9,300 nucleotides of DNA from Lachnospiraceae bacterium (lineage in GTDB: Bacteria; Bacillota; Clostridia; Lachnospirales; Lachnospiraceae), in contig JAJQGR010000301.1 in the NCBI GenBank assembly GCA_021200345.1, positions 1 to 9,300 of the forward strand, written 5' to 3'. The translations under genes and the position numbers were made by a program. Within the stretch, counting starts at the first letter, position 1; each line of letters opens with the position of its first letter. The notes under the pieces are model-generated. The model was not told the origin of the DNA and did not search any database. It was given only the letters and a program-made list of their open reading frames with translations. Shown piece by piece: positions 6,772 through 9,300 of this stretch.

Positions 6772-8199
6772 ATGGAAAAATTTTTCAAACTCAAGGAAAA
6801 CGGTACCACCGTCAGGACTGAGCTTCTGGCCGGTTTGACCACCTTTATGACCATGGCGTACATATTGGCGCTGAACCCCAATCTGCTGACAAACTTTGGG
6901 GCGGACGGCGGGACTCAGCTGTGGAATGCCGTGTTCCTGGCAACCTGTATTGCTTCAGCTATCGGTATGTTTTGTATGGCTTTTCTGGCCAATAAGCCGT
7001 TTGCGCTGGCGCCTGGTATGGGCTTAAACAGCTTTTTTGCTGTGGTGGTAGCCAATATTGTGTCACTGACCGGTATGACTTATCTGGAATCGTTTCAGGC
7101 GGCGCTGGGCATCATCCTGATTGAGGGCCTTGTATTCCTGGTATTATCCATTTTTAATATCAGGGAGCAGATTGTGGACGCTATTCCGCTGGGGGTGCGT
7201 CTTGGAATCTCCCCCGCAATTGGCCTGATGCTGATGAACATTGGTCTGGGTTCCAATGTGGGAGTATATTCCTCCGACGGAGGTCCGTTCTATGTGATGA
7301 GGGATTTCTTCGGCTCTCTGACACCGAGTCTGGCAAAGAGCACCATGGGCGACGCCTATCCCACAGTTGTTCTGACCACAGTGACCATGTTTATAGGATT
7401 GTTTGCCATTGTCATTCTGGCTCACCACAAGGTCAACGGCGCTGTGCTGCTGGGCATGCTCATCGCATGTGTGGTTTACTGGGTCGGAGAGGCGGTCTTT
7501 TTGGGAATCAATCCCTTTGCAAGTCTGTCAGGCGCGTCCTTTGTACCTGCTTTTGGAGACATGGCCGCAACGACCCTGTTTAAATTTAACTTTTCCGGTC
7601 TGTTGGAGATTGGCTGGTTTACCATGATCACACTGGTGATTACTTTCTGTATCATTGATATGTTTGATACCATTGGCACTCTGGTAGGTACCGCTTCCAA
7701 GGCCAATATGCTGGATCAGGACGGCAATATGCCGCAGATGAGAGAAGCCCTGACTTCCGATGCCGTGGGCACCATCGCCGGCGCCCTGACAGGTACTTCT
7801 ACGGTGACGACCTTCGTTGAGTCTGCTTCCGGTGTGGAAGCCGGCGGCCGTACCGGCCTGACCGCGCTGACTACAGGCATTCTGTTCCTGGCCAGTATGT
7901 TTATCGCTCCGGTCGCAGCCATCATTCCGGCGGCAGCTACCTCGTCCGCGCTGATTTATGTGGGTATTCTGATGCTTGGCGGTCTGAAGAACATCAAGTT
8001 TGATGAGATGGATCAGCTGGTTCCTGTGGCGTTAATGATTATTGCAGTACCGATTTCCGGCTCCATCGGACATGGTATTGGTATTGGACTGATTGCCTAT
8101 ACTGTTATGAAGGTATTTACCGGCAAGGCAAAGGAAGTGTCGGTGCTGACGTATGTGATTTCAGCGATTTTCCTGATCAAGTTCTTTCTGGTTGTGTAA
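6772..8199 (+). CDS. NCS2-family purine permease (AzgA/PbuG-type)
   Basis: This is a multi-span inner-membrane transporter that imports purine bases (adenine, guanine or hypoxanthine in characterised AzgA and PbuG proteins) by ion symport. The 475-residue product starts MEKFFKLKENGTTVRTELLA and has the subfamily marks LAGLTTFMTMAYILALNP (19-36), LAPGMGLNSFFAVVV (79-93), IIDMFDTIGTLVGTASKAN (294-312), and the substrate-site motif TFVESASGVEAGGRTGLTA (347-365). These separate it from the UraA/UapA branch of NCS2, but the exact base carried cannot be read from motifs. I chose ATG 6772 because it gives the standard family N-terminus and follows GAGGAAGGGTAGG. An in-frame ATG at 6751 would add seven residues and precede that ribosome site. 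The gene is preceded by its own promoter and structured leader and followed by a terminator, so it is probably monocistronic. Confidence 0.93.
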   Translation: MEKFFKLKENGTTVRTELLAGLTTFMTMAYILALNPNLLTNFGADGGTQLWNAVFLATCIASAIGMFCMAFLANKPFALAPGMGLNSFFAVVVANIVSLTGMTYLESFQAALGIILIEGLVFLVLSIFNIREQIVDAIPLGVRLGISPAIGLMLMNIGLGSNVGVYSSDGGPFYVMRDFFGSLTPSLAKSTMGDAYPTVVLTTVTMFIGLFAIVILAHHKVNGAVLLGMLIACVVYWVGEAVFLGINPFASLSGASFVPAFGDMAATTLFKFNFSGLLEIGWFTMITLVITFCIIDMFDTIGTLVGTASKANMLDQDGNMPQMREALTSDAVGTIAGALTGTSTVTTFVESASGVEAGGRTGLTALTTGILFLASMFIAPVAAIIPAAATSSALIYVGILMLGGLKNIKFDEMDQLVPVALMIIAVPISGSIGHGIGIGLIAYTVMKVFTGKAKEVSVLTYVISAIFLIKFFLVV

Positions 8200-8231
8200 A
8201 CAGCCTCACTGTTTATTATCTCTGATGAGCG

Positions 8232-8264
8232 GCGCCGCTTTGACAGTTTCAGAGCGGCGCTTTT
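8232..8264 (+). terminator. Intrinsic terminator after the purine permease gene
   Basis: GCGCCGCTTTGA (8232-8243) and TCAGAGCGGCGC (8249-8260) form a 12-pair, GC-rich stem with one G-U pair and a five-base loop, CAGTT, followed directly by TTTT (8261-8264). It lies 32 bases after the permease stop. A nested 12-base palindrome, AGCGGCGCCGCT (8228-8239), can form a competing small fold. Confidence 0.9.
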
Positions 8265-8322
8265 GCAATATCATGGATAGATGTACAGGCTCACAGGAAT
8301 ATCAGGGAAGGAAATTTACTCT

Positions 8323-8997
8323 ATGCTCAGTTATTATATCCTACAGCTTCGATCCTTTGTGTACGTTGTGCCGGCAATGCTGACAGCAATTATTTTTCAT
8401 GAATGTGCTCACGGCTGGGTTTCTGACCGGCTCGGAGATCCAACACCACGCGCTTCGGGAAGACTAACCTTAAACCCGTTGAAGCATCTTGATTTTGTGG
8501 GAACGATTTGTCTGTTGTTCTTTCACATGGGCTGGGCGAAGCCTGTACCGATCAATCCGCAGTATTATCAAAATCGTAAAAAGGGGGTTATTCTTGTATC
8601 CCTGGCAGGCCCTGTGACAAATTTTATCCTGGCGTTTCTTTCTCTTTTGGTTTACGGATTGATTTTGATTTATGCTCCGGAGGCTTCCTCCCTGTGGAAT
8701 ACTCTGGAAGTGATTTTTTATTACTGTGTGGTTATCAACATCGGACTTGGCGTCTTCAATCTGATTCCCCTTCCTCCGCTTGACGGTTCGCATGTGCTTG
8801 AGGAGCTTTTTCCTGCTGTCAGGAATTTCTTTCAGCGCTTTCGGACATATGGAAGCCTGATCCTGCTTCTTTTACTTGTCTCAGGAGCTCTGAGCCGTCC
8901 TTTGTCATGGCTTGATGATGCTGTCCTGAATGGAATGTGGAGAATTGTATATCAAATTTTGATTCGGCTTCCCGTATTTTCAACGCATACTCTTTGA
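8323..8997 (+). CDS. Small M50-family site-2 protease
   Basis: Site-2 proteases are zinc metalloproteases that cut substrates inside the membrane, often regulatory proteins; characterised relatives process anti-sigma factors or pro-sigma factors. The 224-residue product is membrane-embedded. The zinc motif HECAH (H26, E27, H30) lies in the first hydrophobic segment after AMLTAIIF. RLTLNPLKHLDFVG carries the NPxxH-like element of this compact subfamily (N51, H55). LVSLAGPVTNFILAF is the conserved GPxxN segment, and NLIPLPPLDGSHVL supplies the third zinc ligand D154 of the NxxPxPxxDG motif. No PDZ domain is present, unlike RseP. I chose ATG 8323, with AGGGAAGGA ten bases upstream; an in-frame ATG at 8281 would add 14 residues and has no ribosome site. 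The substrate is unknown and the neighbours do not suggest one. Confidence 0.93.
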   Translation: MLSYYILQLRSFVYVVPAMLTAIIFHECAHGWVSDRLGDPTPRASGRLTLNPLKHLDFVGTICLLFFHMGWAKPVPINPQYYQNRKKGVILVSLAGPVTNFILAFLSLLVYGLILIYAPEASSLWNTLEVIFYYCVVINIGLGVFNLIPLPPLDGSHVLEELFPAVRNFFQRFRTYGSLILLLLLVSGALSRPLSWLDDAVLNGMWRIVYQILIRLPVFSTHTL

Positions 8998-9026
8998 TGC
9001 ATTATCTTGAAATTGAATAATTCCAT

Positions 9027-9067
9027 AAAAAATAAGGATGTGGCCTGGATTAGCCACATCCTTATTT
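9027..9067 (-). terminator. Intrinsic terminator between the M50 gene and the PfoR-like gene
   Basis: AAATAAGGATGTGGC (9030-9044) pairs perfectly with GCCACATCCTTATTT (9053-9067) over 15 bases around an eight-base loop. On the - strand the distal arm ends in six T (A run at 9027-9032), giving a standard terminator for the PfoR-like gene, whose stop codon overlaps the stem. On the + strand the tail is TTATTTATT, weaker but possibly sufficient for the protease gene. Confidence 0.88.
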
Positions 9068-9300
9068 ATTCCAGCTTCAGATCGCCGTCCTTAATCCAGC
9101 CGATTTTCCTTAAAATGGCGCCAAACAGAAGGCTTAAAACAGCAGGCAGAATGAAACAGATCAAAATCATTCCCGTCCAGTCCCAGGCGGTGATGGAGTT
9201 TTTCGCCCCATTGGCAATATCATTTACCCAGCCGGTGTAAACGCCGATTTGTCCCACCAGTCCGCAGGTTCCCATGCCGGAAGAAATTGCGGGACCGGTC
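9066..9300 (-). CDS. PfoR-like / PTS EIIC-family membrane protein, C-terminal part only
   Basis: The 3' end of a - strand gene runs out of the window at 9300, leaving 77 residues. They begin TGPAISSGMGTCGLVGQIGV, continue with a loop containing GWVNDIANG, have a hydrophobic span MILICFILPAVLSLLFGAIL, and end RKIGWIKDGDLKLE. From memory this resembles the C-terminus of the PfoR-like family (COG3641, PTS EIIC type 2), multi-span membrane proteins named from a putative perfringolysin regulator but now usually annotated as sugar PTS EIIC relatives. The GxxGLVGQ segment and the WIKDGD ending are the basis. Substrate and role cannot be inferred. The ATG at 9275 is internal, because the frame stays open and family-like upstream of it. 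It converges on the M50 gene and shares a terminator with it. Confidence 0.6.
   Translation of the reverse strand, partial: TGPAISSGMGTCGLVGQIGVYTGWVNDIANGAKNSITAWDWTGMILICFILPAVLSLLFGAILRKIGWIKDGDLKLE

Noticed and set aside
8228..8239. The perfect palindrome AGCGGCGCCGCT as an operator
   Set aside because: It overlaps the arm of the intrinsic terminator and is explained by the complementary GC-rich stem; no promoter lies close by.

Overview
This 9.3 kb window looks like chromosome of a gut-type Clostridia, most likely a Lachnospiraceae member. That assignment is inference: it rests on the gene set (short HisG with HisZ, a HisIE fusion, an AzgA-type purine permease, a small M50 protease, a PfoR-like EIIC), on A/G-rich ribosome binding sites and on clostridial-looking sigma-A promoters. 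No rRNA, tRNA, CRISPR array or insertion sequence is visible.

Region 1 (1-4080, + strand) is the 3' end of a histidine biosynthesis operon: hisZ (3' part only), hisG (short form), hisD, hisB and a fused hisI-hisE gene. Genes overlap or are separated by 3, 22 and 64 bases. HisZ and HisG together make the ATP phosphoribosyltransferase (step 1). The HisE and HisI domains perform steps 2 and 3, HisB performs imidazoleglycerol-phosphate dehydration, and HisD makes the final two oxidations. hisA, hisH, hisF and hisC are not in the window after hisZ. However, the HisIE protein carries an N-terminal domain of about 175 residues that resembles a truncated, catalytically eroded HisA/HisF barrel. A strong bidirectional terminator closes the operon.

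Region 2 (4085-5475, - strand) is a MATE-family multidrug/toxin exporter whose frame is broken by one missing base in a run of seven A (coding strand). It reads away from a divergent promoter region (5476-5633) in which the two -35 boxes of opposite-strand promoters occupy almost the same bases.

Region 3 (5634-8264, + strand) has a ketopantoate-reductase-family oxidoreductase. Next comes a 202-base gap with an extended -10 promoter and a leader of about 140 nt that can form a long-range P1-like stem. An NCS2/AzgA-type purine permease and a clear intrinsic terminator follow.

Region 4 (8323-9300) holds a small M50 site-2 protease (+) and, convergent to it, the C-terminal end of a PfoR/PTS EIIC-like membrane protein (-), with a terminator hairpin between them.

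The items most worth a second look are the eroded half-barrel fused to HisIE, the unassigned structured leader of the purine permease, and the homopolymer frameshift in the MATE gene. Most of the rest is ordinary housekeeping sequence.
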